Below are positions 34,590 through 42,967 of a stretch of DNA of 52,780 nt, piece by piece. Below the pieces are notes generated by a model. It saw only the letters and a program-made list of their open reading frames with translations, was not told the DNA's origin and did not search any database. The DNA lies in assembly GCA_964623895.1 (NCBI GenBank), contig CAZUWA010000006.1, forward strand, positions 1 through 52,780. The letters run 5' to 3'. Position numbers and translations under genes: made by a program. Source of the DNA: UBA11512 sp964623895 (GTDB lineage: Bacteria; Bacillota; Clostridia; Oscillospirales; CAG-272). The stretch's first letter is position 1; each line of letters starts with the position of its first letter.

Positions 34590-35477
34590 ATGAGAACTAT
34601 GGTCAAAAATATGGAGAAGAAAAGGCGATTTCGCTTCTTTGCAGCGATACTGAACAGCGCGGTTTTGGGCATTGCTTCGTTGCTTGCGGGCGGTGTGCTT
34701 GCTGACTATGCGTCGGCACTTGAAAACAGGTTTATCGGTTTTTTTGCCTCGGCACTTCCGTTTTTTACTTTGATTTTTTCTTTCATTGCAGGCAAAGCGC
34801 TCTTGAAGAAAGAAATTTCAGACGAAAAAATATCCGGTTCTCTTCCTTCATTTCGAGAAATGATGCTTACCGGCGCACTGACTGCAACGGTACTGCTTGT
34901 TGCGATACCGTTTCGTCTCTGGTCGGATAAATTGTTTTCTGAAGTGGGATACACTCCGATCAATGATTATTTGACGATGAACAGTCTTATTGAAGCGGGC
35001 GTGTGTCTTCTGATCATCTATCCGTTGTTTGATGAACTGTTTAATCGCTTTTTATTGCAACCTGCGGCAGAAAAACTTTTTTCGGGATGGCGGTATTACC
35101 TCGTTTTATCGATTTCATATGCCTTGATCTTTCCGCGTGTACAGAATTTTCTTTCGGGAATTGCTGTCGGACTGATGCTTGTAATTCTTTATCGACTAAC
35201 AAAAAAACATTTGTTGTGCTATATTTCTTCACTATTTTTGCAGATAATCGCATTTTTATATAGTGTTATGCTTTCTTATGGCATTTCAGATGGTTCAGGA
35301 ATGGGCTATAAAGACCTTTGCGGGATTACGATTATCTTTTTTACCGTTGCGGCAGTTGCAGTGTTTGCTATTTACAGTATTTTCAAAAAAAGAAAGCCGC
35401 ACCCGATCGATATCTGTGCGGCAGTGTTGGTTACAGTGATTTTGTTGTTTTTGGGAATGGTGCTTGCCGGATCATAA
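34590..35477 (+). CDS. CPBP-family intramembrane protein with reduced active site
   Basis: A multi-pass membrane protein of the CPBP (CAAX-protease and bacteriocin-processing) family, 295 residues from ATG 34590. The first active-site motif EExxxR is kept in part as DELFNR (D148, E149, R153). The second motif, normally FxxxH, reads YALIFP and the third, HxxxN/B, reads SLFLQ, so both catalytic histidines are missing. It is likely an inactive member. The start is uncertain: AGGGAGG at 34567 suits ATG 34590 better than the ATGs at 34503 and 34527, but the 16-base gap is long. Its end overlaps the convergent folT by six bases. Confidence 0.6.
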   Translation: MRTMVKNMEKKRRFRFFAAILNSAVLGIASLLAGGVLADYASALENRFIGFFASALPFFTLIFSFIAGKALLKKEISDEKISGSLPSFREMMLTGALTATVLLVAIPFRLWSDKLFSEVGYTPINDYLTMNSLIEAGVCLLIIYPLFDELFNRFLLQPAAEKLFSGWRYYLVLSISYALIFPRVQNFLSGIAVGLMLVILYRLTKKHLLCYISSLFLQIIAFLYSVMLSYGISDGSGMGYKDLCGITIIFFTVAAVAVFAIYSIFKKRKPHPIDICAAVLVTVILLFLGMVLAGS

Positions 35478-36083
35478 CCTGCCGAAACGGTTGTGTAATA
35501 TCTTGCATACCGGAAGCAGTGCTATGGCAAGGACAACGTTTACCGGCAGTTGCAAGATGTATTGCGGTAGACGGTAGAGAAACCAGCCCCAATAAGTCTT
35601 AGAACTGTACAGTTGTGCTGTCCAGAAGGTGTTGAGAAAGAGTCCCAAAACAAGACCGTTTATCAGCATGGGAATGAGAATGTTAGGAAACAGTCCGATT
35701 TTTTTCCAAGAAAAATGAAGATTGAGTGAAAGAAGGTTGTTTTCATGAGAATCCACATGGATCGGCATCGGATGCAAAAAAAAGCCAAGCAAGATGCCCA
35801 TGATAACGGCTGAGATGGTGTAGCCGGGGTGATAAGGACCAAACGGAAAGAGCAAAGAGCCGAGAAGATCTCCCAGCCCGTATACGATCCCTCCTGCGAG
35901 CGGACCGTACAGCATACCGGCGATCATCGGTGCAACGATGCTGAAACCGACTGAAGTTCCGAGTGTCTTGAAAGACACAAATCGATTCAAGACCACATAA
36001 AGTGCGATCAGCATTGCACAGGCGGTCAATCGACGCAATTCAAAAAGCGCTTGTATTTTTTTTGAATTTTTTATTTTTTCCAT
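35472..36083 (-). CDS. folT: Folate ECF transporter S component FolT
   Basis: A membrane protein of 203 residues that captures folate and is powered by EcfA1A2T. The family block FGPYHPGYTISAVIMG and the early segment GTSVGFSIVAPMIAGMLYGP are typical, with about six membrane helices. The start is ATG 36083 with AAAGGAGG seven bases before it; the longer frame to 36146 covers riboswitch sequence and is not used. A tetrahydrofolate riboswitch and an SD-masking hairpin precede it, which supports the substrate assignment. Confidence 0.88.
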   Translation of the reverse strand: MEKIKNSKKIQALFELRRLTACAMLIALYVVLNRFVSFKTLGTSVGFSIVAPMIAGMLYGPLAGGIVYGLGDLLGSLLFPFGPYHPGYTISAVIMGILLGFFLHPMPIHVDSHENNLLSLNLHFSWKKIGLFPNILIPMLINGLVLGLFLNTFWTAQLYSSKTYWGWFLYRLPQYILQLPVNVVLAIALLPVCKILHNRFGRL

Positions 36084-36089
36084 AAAAAA

Positions 36090-36132
36090 CCTCCTTTGCG
36101 CAGCAAAAAAGCCTTTGGCTGCATAGAGGAGG
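36090..36132 (-). promoter_or_regulatory. Hairpin that can mask the folT ribosome site
   Basis: On the plus strand CCTCCT (36090-36095) pairs with AGGAGG (36127-36132) and GCAGC (36100-36104) with GCTGC (36118-36122). In the folT RNA the first is the ribosome site. Ligand binding to the aptamer next to it may decide whether this stem forms. A small inner AGCC-GGCT stem with six T may also end transcription. Confidence 0.6.
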
Positions 36133-36145
36133 ATTCTCTGATGCA

Positions 36146-36239
36146 ACAGCGGGATGCAAGTTTTCTACCGCGGTCTACCCTTCGTCCGCCCGGCAACTCC
36201 CCGTCCATGCGGCACTTGACGCAGAAAACTTTACTCTGT
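36146..36239 (-). promoter_or_regulatory. Tetrahydrofolate riboswitch
   Basis: On the minus strand it opens with ACAGAGTAAAG, continues with GCGTCAAGTGCC and the GGGGAGTTGCC arm, and ends with AACTTGCATCCCGCTGT. The GAGTA, GCGTyAAGTG and TTGCATCC blocks are those of the THF class, and the outer ends ACAG/CTGT and AAGTTTTCT/AGAAAACTT pair. It lies before folT, a frequent setting for this class. Confidence 0.9.
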
Positions 36240-36262
36240 ATGCGCATTTTATATTACTTCGC

Positions 36263-36291
36263 ATTATAGCACGAAGAAAAAGGTCTGTCAA
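36263..36291 (-). promoter_or_regulatory. Sigma-A promoter of folT
   Basis: TTGACA (36286-36291) and TATAAT (36263-36268) on the minus strand, spacer 17. It diverges from the lysine operon promoter 54 bases away. Confidence 0.85.
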
Positions 36292-36344
36292 TCCCCAATT
36301 TTTGAAAAAGAATGCCGACTTTTTTGTTTTTTTTAATATTTCTA

Positions 36345-36373
36345 TTGACAAGCAAGTGAGAGTTTGATAAAAT
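36345..36373 (+). promoter_or_regulatory. Sigma-A promoter of the lysine operon
   Basis: TTGACA (36345-36350) and TAAAAT (36368-36373), spacer 17. The RNA would start at about 36380, the first base of the aptamer. Confidence 0.82.
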
Positions 36374-36379
36374 GTCTCC

Positions 36380-36547
36380 GATAGAGGTGCATTGCATCAA
36401 GAGTACCGAAGGAGAATACAGACGGCGCAGTCAGTGTCTTTCGGGAAAGGGGTCGGTGCCGAAGGAAGTTGCGTGCGTGACGGCTTTCCTGGGACGGCGG
36501 CATAATAGCGGTTGGACTGTCGCAGAAAAACTCTGCGGGGCGCTATC
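36380..36547 (+). promoter_or_regulatory. Lysine riboswitch (L box)
   Basis: GATAGAGGTGC at the start pairs with GGGGCGCTATC at the end to form P1. Between them are the class-specific blocks CATCAAGAGTA, a GGAGAATACAG arm, GGGTCGGTGCCGAAGGAAGT and the GGACTGTCGCAGAAAAACTC arm. Lysine binding would favour the terminator just after it. It controls the whole dap-lys operon. Confidence 0.95.
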
Positions 36548-36583
36548 GACAAAACTGCAAGGAAACTTTTTGTTTTGCCGTAT

Positions 36584-36606
36584 GCCGCCCCAAGGCGGTT
36601 TTTTTA
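36584..36606 (+). terminator. Lysine-controlled terminator
   Basis: GCCGCC and GGCGGT (36584-36589, 36594-36599) with a 4-base loop, then seven T in all. It stands between the lysine aptamer and dapA. Confidence 0.88.
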
Positions 36607-36669
36607 GGTCATAAAATTGCTTGCTCTATTATATGATAGCATTAAAACCAAGTTTTGGAGGCATCTATT

Positions 36670-37560
36670 ATGAAAAAAACGATTTTTAAAGGTGTTGCAA
36701 CGGCGCTTGTGACTCCCTCAAAAGCTGATGGTACGCCTGATCTCGAAAGTTACGAAAGACTGATCAATTGGCAGATTGAGGAAGGCGTCCATGCTCTTGT
36801 TGGTTGCGGTACGACCGGTGAAGCGTCGACTTTAACGGAAAAAGAGTATTTTGAAGTGATTGAGACGGGTATTAAAGCCACTGCGGGCAGGGTACCGTTT
36901 ATTGTCGGAACGGGTGGAAATAATACCGCAGTTGCCATCGAGCGCACAGTGGAAGCAGGAAAAATGGGCGCAGATGCAGCTTTGGTCGTTACCCCATATT
37001 ATAATAAGACCACGCAGGCGGGATTGGTGGCAATGTATACTGCCATTGCCGATGCCAGCCCGATCCCGTTGATCTTATACAATGTTCCTTCAAGAACCGG
37101 AGTGTCAATCGAACCGCAGACTTATGGTGTTCTGGCAGATCATCCCAACATTGTTGCCATTAAAGAAGCGTGCGGAAACATGTCTAAGGTCGCGCAGACA
37201 CTTTCGATTGTTGGTGATCGTTTGGATCTTTATTCGGGGGAAGATGATCAGGTCATTCCGGCGATGTCGCTCGGCGCGAAAGGAGTTATTTCCGTACTAT
37301 CCAATCCGCTTCCTAAAAAGGCAGTGCAGATGACCGATAAATTCTTTTCCGGTGATCTCGCGGGAGCCGCAAAACTGCAACTGCAATTCTTACCTTTGAT
37401 CTCTGCGCTCTTCTCGGAGGTCAATCCTATTCCCGCAAAAGCGGCGATGAGCGCCATGGGCTATGGTGAAAATGTTCTTCGTTTGCCGCTCATACCGATG
37501 AGTGCGGAGAAAAAAGCGGTGCTGTTTGCGTGTATGAAAAAAGAAGGCATCGTATTTTAA
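36670..37560 (+). CDS. dapA: 4-hydroxy-tetrahydrodipicolinate synthase
   Basis: A 296-residue aldolase-fold enzyme that condenses pyruvate and aspartate semialdehyde, the first step of the lysine/diaminopimelate branch. GCGTTGEAST binds the substrate carboxylate, the catalytic tyrosine is in ILYNVPSRTG, and the Schiff-base lysine is in VAIKEACGNM. The start is ATG 36670 with GGAGG eight bases before; the frame from 36655 begins upstream of that site. It is the first gene after the lysine riboswitch. Confidence 0.96.
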   Translation: MKKTIFKGVATALVTPSKADGTPDLESYERLINWQIEEGVHALVGCGTTGEASTLTEKEYFEVIETGIKATAGRVPFIVGTGGNNTAVAIERTVEAGKMGADAALVVTPYYNKTTQAGLVAMYTAIADASPIPLILYNVPSRTGVSIEPQTYGVLADHPNIVAIKEACGNMSKVAQTLSIVGDRLDLYSGEDDQVIPAMSLGAKGVISVLSNPLPKKAVQMTDKFFSGDLAGAAKLQLQFLPLISALFSEVNPIPAKAAMSAMGYGENVLRLPLIPMSAEKKAVLFACMKKEGIVF

Positions 37561-37595
37561 AAAACGGAAGATCAATGTGAATAAGGAATAAAAAA

Positions 37596-38318
37596 ATGAA
37601 ACTGATAGTAAACGGAGCATCCGGACATATGGGCAAGGCGGTTGTTTCCGCCGCAGAACAAAAAGGTTACATCGTCGTTGCGGCGGTGGATAAATACGAT
37701 GAAAAGGCAGAATATCGGTCTCCTTTTGACTATACGGGCGATGCGGACGTCATCATCGACTTTTCTCACCACACTGCTGCCACCGAACTTGCCGAATATG
37801 CGGCAAAACGCGGTATTCCCTTGGTACTTGCCACCACAGGTCATACGCCGGATGAACTTTCCGCGATTGCGGAAGCCGCAAAGCAGATTGCCGTCTTCCA
37901 TTCAGCCAATATGTCGCTCGGTGTGGCGTTGCTTATCGATCTTGCAAAAAAAACCGCTTCTGTTTTTCCGGATGCCGATATTGAGATTGTAGAAACCCAC
38001 CACAATCGTAAATTGGATGCTCCCAGTGGGACGGCTAAAATGATTGCCGCGGGAATCGAAGAGGTACTGCCGGATCGTTTTGAGAAGAATGGCAGATCCG
38101 GTATGGAAAAGAGAGAAAAGAACGAGATCGGAATGCACGCCCTCCGTATGGGTAACATCGTCGGAATTCATGAGGTGCATGTTTGCACGGAAAATCAGTG
38201 CATAACCCTCAAGCACGAGGCATTCAGCCGTGCACTTTTTGCCGATGGGGCGATCAATGCTGCGGAATTTCTGATTGGTAGACCTGCGGGAATGTATAAT
38301 ATGAGCGATCTCATTTAA
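37596..38318 (+). CDS. dapB: 4-hydroxy-tetrahydrodipicolinate reductase
   Basis: A 240-residue NAD(P)H-dependent reductase that makes tetrahydrodipicolinate. The nucleotide motif GASGHMGKAV is at the N-terminus and the catalytic block is EIVETHHNRKLDAPSGTA. It is slightly shorter than the Escherichia enzyme, as usual in Clostridia. It follows dapA by 35 bases. Confidence 0.96.
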   Translation: MKLIVNGASGHMGKAVVSAAEQKGYIVVAAVDKYDEKAEYRSPFDYTGDADVIIDFSHHTAATELAEYAAKRGIPLVLATTGHTPDELSAIAEAAKQIAVFHSANMSLGVALLIDLAKKTASVFPDADIEIVETHHNRKLDAPSGTAKMIAAGIEEVLPDRFEKNGRSGMEKREKNEIGMHALRMGNIVGIHEVHVCTENQCITLKHEAFSRALFADGAINAAEFLIGRPAGMYNMSDLI

Positions 38319-38328
38319 GGAGTGAAAA

Positions 38329-39177
38329 ATGACTGTTATTCCTTTTACAAAAATGCACGGAATCGGAAACGACTACATCTATGTGAACTGTTTTTATCAG
38401 GATATTGAAAATCCCGGCGCACTTTCCGCTGCCATGTCTCCACGCCACTTTTCAGTGGGCGCTGACGGACTTGTACTCATCTGTCGTTCGGATGTCGCAG
38501 ATGCCAAGATGCGGATGTTTAATTTGGACGGTTCGGAAGGCAAAATGTGTGGCAATGCCATTCGTTGTGTCGGTAAATATCTGTTTGATAACGGCATGGT
38601 CAACAAGACCGACATCACGATTGAGACGCTCTCCGGTATCAAAACCCTTCTTTTGACAACTCAAAACGGTGTTTGTGTTTCTGCCATGGTGGATATGGGT
38701 AATGCTGTTTTTACACCGGCTGAAATTCCGGTGTTGTTAGACGAAGAAACGGTATTTGCTCCGATTACCGTCTGCAATAAAAAATATGAGTTCACTCCCG
38801 TTTCGATGGGCAATCCCCATGCGGTCGTCTTTTTGGACAGTTTGAAAGGCTTGAATCTCGAAACGGTCGGACCGAAATTTGAGAAGCATAAACTGTTTCC
38901 TGAGCGGGTGAATACCGAATTTGTCGAAATTATCGACGATCATACTCTCAAAATGCGTGTTTGGGAACGTGGTAGCGGAGAAACATATGCCTGTGGCACA
39001 GGTGCATGTGCTGTGGTTGCCGCGGCGGTGAAACGTGGCATCTGTCCGATGTACGAAAAGATCACCGTAAAACTGCTTGGGGGAGATCTGTCGATCACCT
39101 GCGGCAAAGATTACAGAATGTTGATGGAAGGACCTGCTACTAAGGTGTATGACGGGGTATATGAATATGAGTTTTAA
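38329..39177 (+). CDS. dapF: Diaminopimelate epimerase
   Basis: A 282-residue cofactor-free epimerase that turns LL- into meso-diaminopimelate. The two catalytic cysteines lie in MCGNAIRC and ACGTGACAVV. HGIGNDYIYVNC is the N-terminal signature. It precedes dapL, which makes its substrate, and the two overlap by about 11-17 bases. Confidence 0.96.
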   Translation: MTVIPFTKMHGIGNDYIYVNCFYQDIENPGALSAAMSPRHFSVGADGLVLICRSDVADAKMRMFNLDGSEGKMCGNAIRCVGKYLFDNGMVNKTDITIETLSGIKTLLLTTQNGVCVSAMVDMGNAVFTPAEIPVLLDEETVFAPITVCNKKYEFTPVSMGNPHAVVFLDSLKGLNLETVGPKFEKHKLFPERVNTEFVEIIDDHTLKMRVWERGSGETYACGTGACAVVAAAVKRGICPMYEKITVKLLGGDLSITCGKDYRMLMEGPATKVYDGVYEYEF

Positions 39178-40351
39178 GATCAATCAAAATTTTTTGAATT
39201 TGAAGGAAAATTATCTTTTTGCCGAGGTCGGCAAGCGTGCGAAATCCTATTCCGAGGCGCATCCTGAGAAAAAGATCATTAAGATGGGCATTGGTGATGT
39301 GACGCTGCCTTTGGCAATGCCGGTTGTTGATGCAATGCTTTCGGCAACCGCCGAAATGGGCGTGAAAGAGACCTTTAAAGGCTATGGTCCGGACTATGGG
39401 TATGAATTTTTACGTACTGCTATCGAAAAACATTACAAACGGTTCGGTGTTTTCCTTTCTCCGGACGAGATCTATGTTTCGGACGGCGCAAAGAGCGATA
39501 TTGCCAATTTGACCGATATTTTGGGAGATAATGAGATCGTTATTCCCGACCCTGTTTATCCTGTATATGTCGATAGCAATATTATGTGCGGCAGAAAGAT
39601 CACTGTGATCCCGTCCGGCAAGTATAACGGCTTTTTGGCAACTCCGGAGGGTCTTGAAAAGAAGAGCTATGTAATCTATATTTGCTCTCCCAACAACCCG
39701 ACCGGCGCGGTATATGATTATGCGGGGTTGAAAGCGTGGGTTGATTTTGCGAACGAGACTGGTTCGCTGATTCTTTACGATTCTGCTTATGAAGCGTTTA
39801 TTTCCTCCTCGGAAATTCCGCACAGCATTTTTGCTGTCGAAGGAGCACGTACTTGCGCCATCGAAGTTTGCTCGCTTTCGAAAACCGCAGGCTTTACGGG
39901 TACTCGTTGCGGTTGGACGGTTGTGCCGGGAGAACTCGAATCGGATGGTGTTAAACTTGGTAAACTTTGGGGCAGAAGACAGTCTACCAAATTCAATGGT
40001 CAGTTCTATGCAGTTCAAAGAGGCGCCGCTGCGGCACTTTCAGATGAAGGCTATGCCGCATGCCTTGAGAATATCAAGTATTATAAGAGAAATGCCGCGC
40101 TTCTTTCCGACTTGCTGACGAAAAAGGGAATATACCACACCGGCGGTGTGCATTCTCCCTATATTTTCTTAGAGTGCCCGAACGGAATGGGCTCATGGGA
40201 ATTTTTCGACTATCTTCTTGAAACAGTTCAGGTGGTCGGTACTCCCGGTGAGGGCTTTGGGGAGAGCGGAAAGGGCTATTTCCGCTTGACGGGCTTCAGC
40301 AGTTATGAAAACACCGCAGAAGCGGTAGAAAGGTTAAAAACGATCCTGTAA
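39167..40351 (+). CDS. dapL: LL-diaminopimelate aminotransferase
   Basis: A class I/II aminotransferase of about 394 residues that converts tetrahydrodipicolinate directly to LL-diaminopimelate, bypassing succinyl or acetyl intermediates. The PLP lysine is in SLSKTAGFTGTRCGW; NNPTGAVYDY and DSAYEAF are further cofactor contacts. Start choice: ATG 39167 or 39161, both inside the end of dapF; GGGGT at 39153-39157 suits the former better. No dapD, dapE or ddh is in the operon, so this is the route used. Confidence 0.94.
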   Translation: MSFKINQNFLNLKENYLFAEVGKRAKSYSEAHPEKKIIKMGIGDVTLPLAMPVVDAMLSATAEMGVKETFKGYGPDYGYEFLRTAIEKHYKRFGVFLSPDEIYVSDGAKSDIANLTDILGDNEIVIPDPVYPVYVDSNIMCGRKITVIPSGKYNGFLATPEGLEKKSYVIYICSPNNPTGAVYDYAGLKAWVDFANETGSLILYDSAYEAFISSSEIPHSIFAVEGARTCAIEVCSLSKTAGFTGTRCGWTVVPGELESDGVKLGKLWGRRQSTKFNGQFYAVQRGAAAALSDEGYAACLENIKYYKRNAALLSDLLTKKGIYHTGGVHSPYIFLECPNGMGSWEFFDYLLETVQVVGTPGEGFGESGKGYFRLTGFSSYENTAEAVERLKTIL

Positions 40352-40372
40352 AACGGGATCGGAAGAGTAAAA

Positions 40373-41671
40373 ATGCTTCATTCCAATTTATCTGTCAACA
40401 GTCTCGGTCATTTGGAGCTCGGGAAAGTCGATGTTTGCACACTTGCGGAAAAATATGGCACACCTTTGATGATCGTAGACGAAAACAGAGTCAGAGAAAA
40501 CTGTAAAAAATACATTCAAACGATCAAAAATTGCCTTCCTGAGGGGTCAACGGCATTGTATGCCGGAAAAGCGCTTTGCTATGCCGGGATCTATAAAGTG
40601 ATGGCGGAAGAAGGAATGTCCGCTGATATTGTCTCGGCTGGAGAACTATACACGGCAATGCGTGCAGGATTTCCGACAGAAAAGATGTACTATCACGGAA
40701 ACAGCAAACCCGACTGCGAAATTGAATATGCAATTGACCATGGCATCGGACATTTTGTGGTGGATTCGGCAGAAGAACTTTGCAAGATCAACGAATATGC
40801 CGGCAGTAAAGGGGTAAAGCAGAAGATCTTTCTCCGTATCACTCCCGATATTGATACTCATACACACAAGAAGATTTCTACCGGCACGATTGACTGCAAA
40901 TTTGGTACGCCGATTGTGACCGGACAGGCAGAGGCACTGGTGAGAAGCGCACTGGCGATGGATCATGTTATTTTAGACGGATTACATTGTCATGTTGGCT
41001 CTTCGATTTTTGAGATCGCGCCTTATGTACAGTCGGCTGAAATCATGGCTGATTTTATTGCGGAACTGCATGAAAAGATCTGCTACACTCCGAAATATTT
41101 GAATTTGGGCGGCGGTTTCGGCGTGCGTTACACCGAAAAAGATCCCGAACCGCAGATCGAAAATTGGATCTTGACTCTTGCGGAGAATTTAAAAAAACTT
41201 TTTCAGGCGCGTTCACTGCCGATGCCGTCGATCCTTTTTGAGCCGGGGCGCTCAGTAGTGGGAGATGCCGGTATCACTGTTTATTCTGTGACAGGGGTGA
41301 AGGAGATTCCGGGGCACACCAATTATCTTGCGATAGACGGCGGCATGACCGATAATCCGCGCTATACTCTTTATAGTGCGAAATATACATTCCTCCTTGC
41401 CAACAAAGCCAACGAACCTGCAGACTATACCTGTACCGTTGCGGGTAGATGCTGTGAGAGCGGTGACCTGCTTGGCGAGCGTGTTAAGGTGCAAAAGCCG
41501 AAAAAGGGTGACCTCTTGGCAGTGTTGACGACCGGTGCATATAACTATTCAATGGCATCAAATTACAATCGTGTGCCGCGTCCGGCAGTTGTTACGGTCA
41601 AGGACGGCACAGATAAAGTTGTTGTCAGAAGGGAAACTTACGAGGACTTGTTGTCACTCGATGTGCTATAA
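40373..41671 (+). CDS. lysA: Diaminopimelate decarboxylase
   Basis: A 432-residue PLP enzyme that makes L-lysine from meso-diaminopimelate. The cofactor lysine is in ALYAGKALCY, with HCHVGSSIF and NLGGGFGVRY as phosphate-binding parts and RCCESGDLLGE carrying the active-site cysteine of the partner subunit. It is the last gene of the riboswitch-controlled operon and is followed at once by a strong terminator. Confidence 0.96.
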   Translation: MLHSNLSVNSLGHLELGKVDVCTLAEKYGTPLMIVDENRVRENCKKYIQTIKNCLPEGSTALYAGKALCYAGIYKVMAEEGMSADIVSAGELYTAMRAGFPTEKMYYHGNSKPDCEIEYAIDHGIGHFVVDSAEELCKINEYAGSKGVKQKIFLRITPDIDTHTHKKISTGTIDCKFGTPIVTGQAEALVRSALAMDHVILDGLHCHVGSSIFEIAPYVQSAEIMADFIAELHEKICYTPKYLNLGGGFGVRYTEKDPEPQIENWILTLAENLKKLFQARSLPMPSILFEPGRSVVGDAGITVYSVTGVKEIPGHTNYLAIDGGMTDNPRYTLYSAKYTFLLANKANEPADYTCTVAGRCCESGDLLGERVKVQKPKKGDLLAVLTTGAYNYSMASNYNRVPRPAVVTVKDGTDKVVVRRETYEDLLSLDVL

Positions 41672-41677
41672 TGCTAA

Positions 41678-41719
41678 AAAAAGGGCTGTAACAAGCGAAA
41701 ACTTGTTACAGCCCTTTTT
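41678..41719 (+). terminator. Terminator of the lysine operon
   Basis: AAAGGGCTGTAACAAG and CTTGTTACAGCCCTTT form a perfect stem of at least 16 bases with a 6-base loop, followed by more T. Confidence 0.93.
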
Positions 41720-41801
41720 GTATTACAGTAGGCTATGCTCTTGCATCGGAGCAGAATTGCGACAATTCCATAGAGAAAGGCGAATATGCGACAGACAGTG
41801 A

Positions 41802-41927
41802 TTACTTGCCGCAGGCGACAAACTTCCTGCTAAGTATACTTGGTCTGACGGCAGTGCCCTCGGATTCATCGTTACCGTGCAATCTATTCCGAACGGTCAG
41901 GCGGTCGTTGAGGTAAACTTTAATTAA
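41802..41927 (+). pseudogene. Fragment of a gene end, family not recognised
   Basis: After an in-frame TGA (41799-41801) the frame reads 41 codons to TAA, including GDKLPAKYTWSDGSALGFI and VVEVNFN. It looks like the C-terminus of a secreted or Ig-like surface protein, but has no start or ribosome site. It may be a deletion scar. The rest of 41720-41943 holds nothing else. Confidence 0.35.
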
Positions 41928-41943
41928 AATATATGTTTTTTGT

Positions 41944-41997
41944 AAGATTGGGGATACAAAAAATCAAATAGACTTTTTGCATCCCCAATCTTGTTTT
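41944..41997. terminator. Bidirectional terminator after the transketolase genes
   Basis: AAGATTGGGGAT and ATCCCCAATCTT (41944-41955, 41981-41992) pair perfectly, with an inner AAAAA-TTTTT extension. T runs flank it on both strands. It ends the transketolase operon coming from the right. Confidence 0.85.
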
Positions 41998-42953
41998 TAT
42001 TTGTTTTTCATTCCGATCGCAATTTTTGCTTTTGCGGCGATCGCTTCAGGTGTCAGTTCGTAGTATTTCAGCAGTGCCGGTACGGTTCCGGATCTGCCGA
42101 AACTGTCTCTAATGCCAATGCGCTGCATGGGGCAGGGACATTCTTCAACCAAAACCTCAGCAACTGCAGAGCCCAATCCTCCGATGATGTTGTGTTCTTC
42201 TGCGGTCACGATGGCGCCGGTTTCTTTTGCCGCTTTAATAATGATCTCACGGTCGATCGGTTTAATGGTAGCCATGTTGATAATACGTGCGTCTATTCCT
42301 TCTTCTTCAAGCAGTGTCGCTGCCTTCAATGCCATGTCGACGGTAATGCCGGTTGCCATGATGGTGACATCCTTGCCGGGGCGCAGTTCCACACCCTTGC
42401 CGATCTCAAAATGGTAACTGTTTTCGTCAAACACCACCGGAACAGGGGAGCGACCGAGACGGATATAAACGGGTTGAACCAGTTCCGCTGCTTTGAGAAG
42501 CGCTAAGCGAGTCTCAACTGCGTCTGCGGGATTGATCACGATCATACCGGGAATGCCGCGCATCAAAGACAGATCTTCGATACACTGGTGTGTTGCGCCG
42601 TCTTCTCCTACGGTAATACCTGCATGAGAAGCGCATATTTTTACATTCAGGCGCGAATGCACGATGCTGTTGCGGATCTGCTCATAAGCTCTGCCGGTGG
42701 CAAACATGGCAAAAGAGGAGATGAACACCGTCATTCCGGCGGATGCCAGTCCTGCGGCAACGCCTGCCATATTGCCTTCGGCAATGCCGGTATTGAAAAA
42801 TCTGTTCGGATAGGCTTTCGCAAACAGAGCTGTTTTAGTGGAGCCGGAAAGGTCGGCATCCAGCACCACGATCTTTTCATTTTTTGCTCCCAGTTCTACA
42901 AGTGTTTCACCGTAGGCTATTCTGGTTTCGATCTTGCTTCCGATTTCTCTCAT
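41997..42953 (-). CDS. Transketolase, C-terminal subunit
   Basis: A subunit of about 318 residues carrying the pyrimidine-binding and C-terminal domains of transketolase, the pentose phosphate enzyme that moves two-carbon units. VVLDADLSGSTKTALFAKAYPNRFFNTGIAEGNM and FATGRAYEQIRNSIVHSRLNVKI (parts of each) are typical. The start is ATG 42953 or 42959; GAGGAGGG is eight bases before the former. Its start is 15 bases after the end of the partner gene, so the two are coupled. Split transketolases are common in Clostridia and archaea. Confidence 0.9.
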   Translation of the reverse strand: MREIGSKIETRIAYGETLVELGAKNEKIVVLDADLSGSTKTALFAKAYPNRFFNTGIAEGNMAGVAAGLASAGMTVFISSFAMFATGRAYEQIRNSIVHSRLNVKICASHAGITVGEDGATHQCIEDLSLMRGIPGMIVINPADAVETRLALLKAAELVQPVYIRLGRSPVPVVFDENSYHFEIGKGVELRPGKDVTIMATGITVDMALKAATLLEEEGIDARIINMATIKPIDREIIIKAAKETGAIVTAEEHNIIGGLGSAVAEVLVEECPCPMQRIGIRDSFGRSGTVPALLKYYELTPEAIAAKAKIAIGMKNK

Positions 42954-42967
42954 GTTCATGTCCCTCC

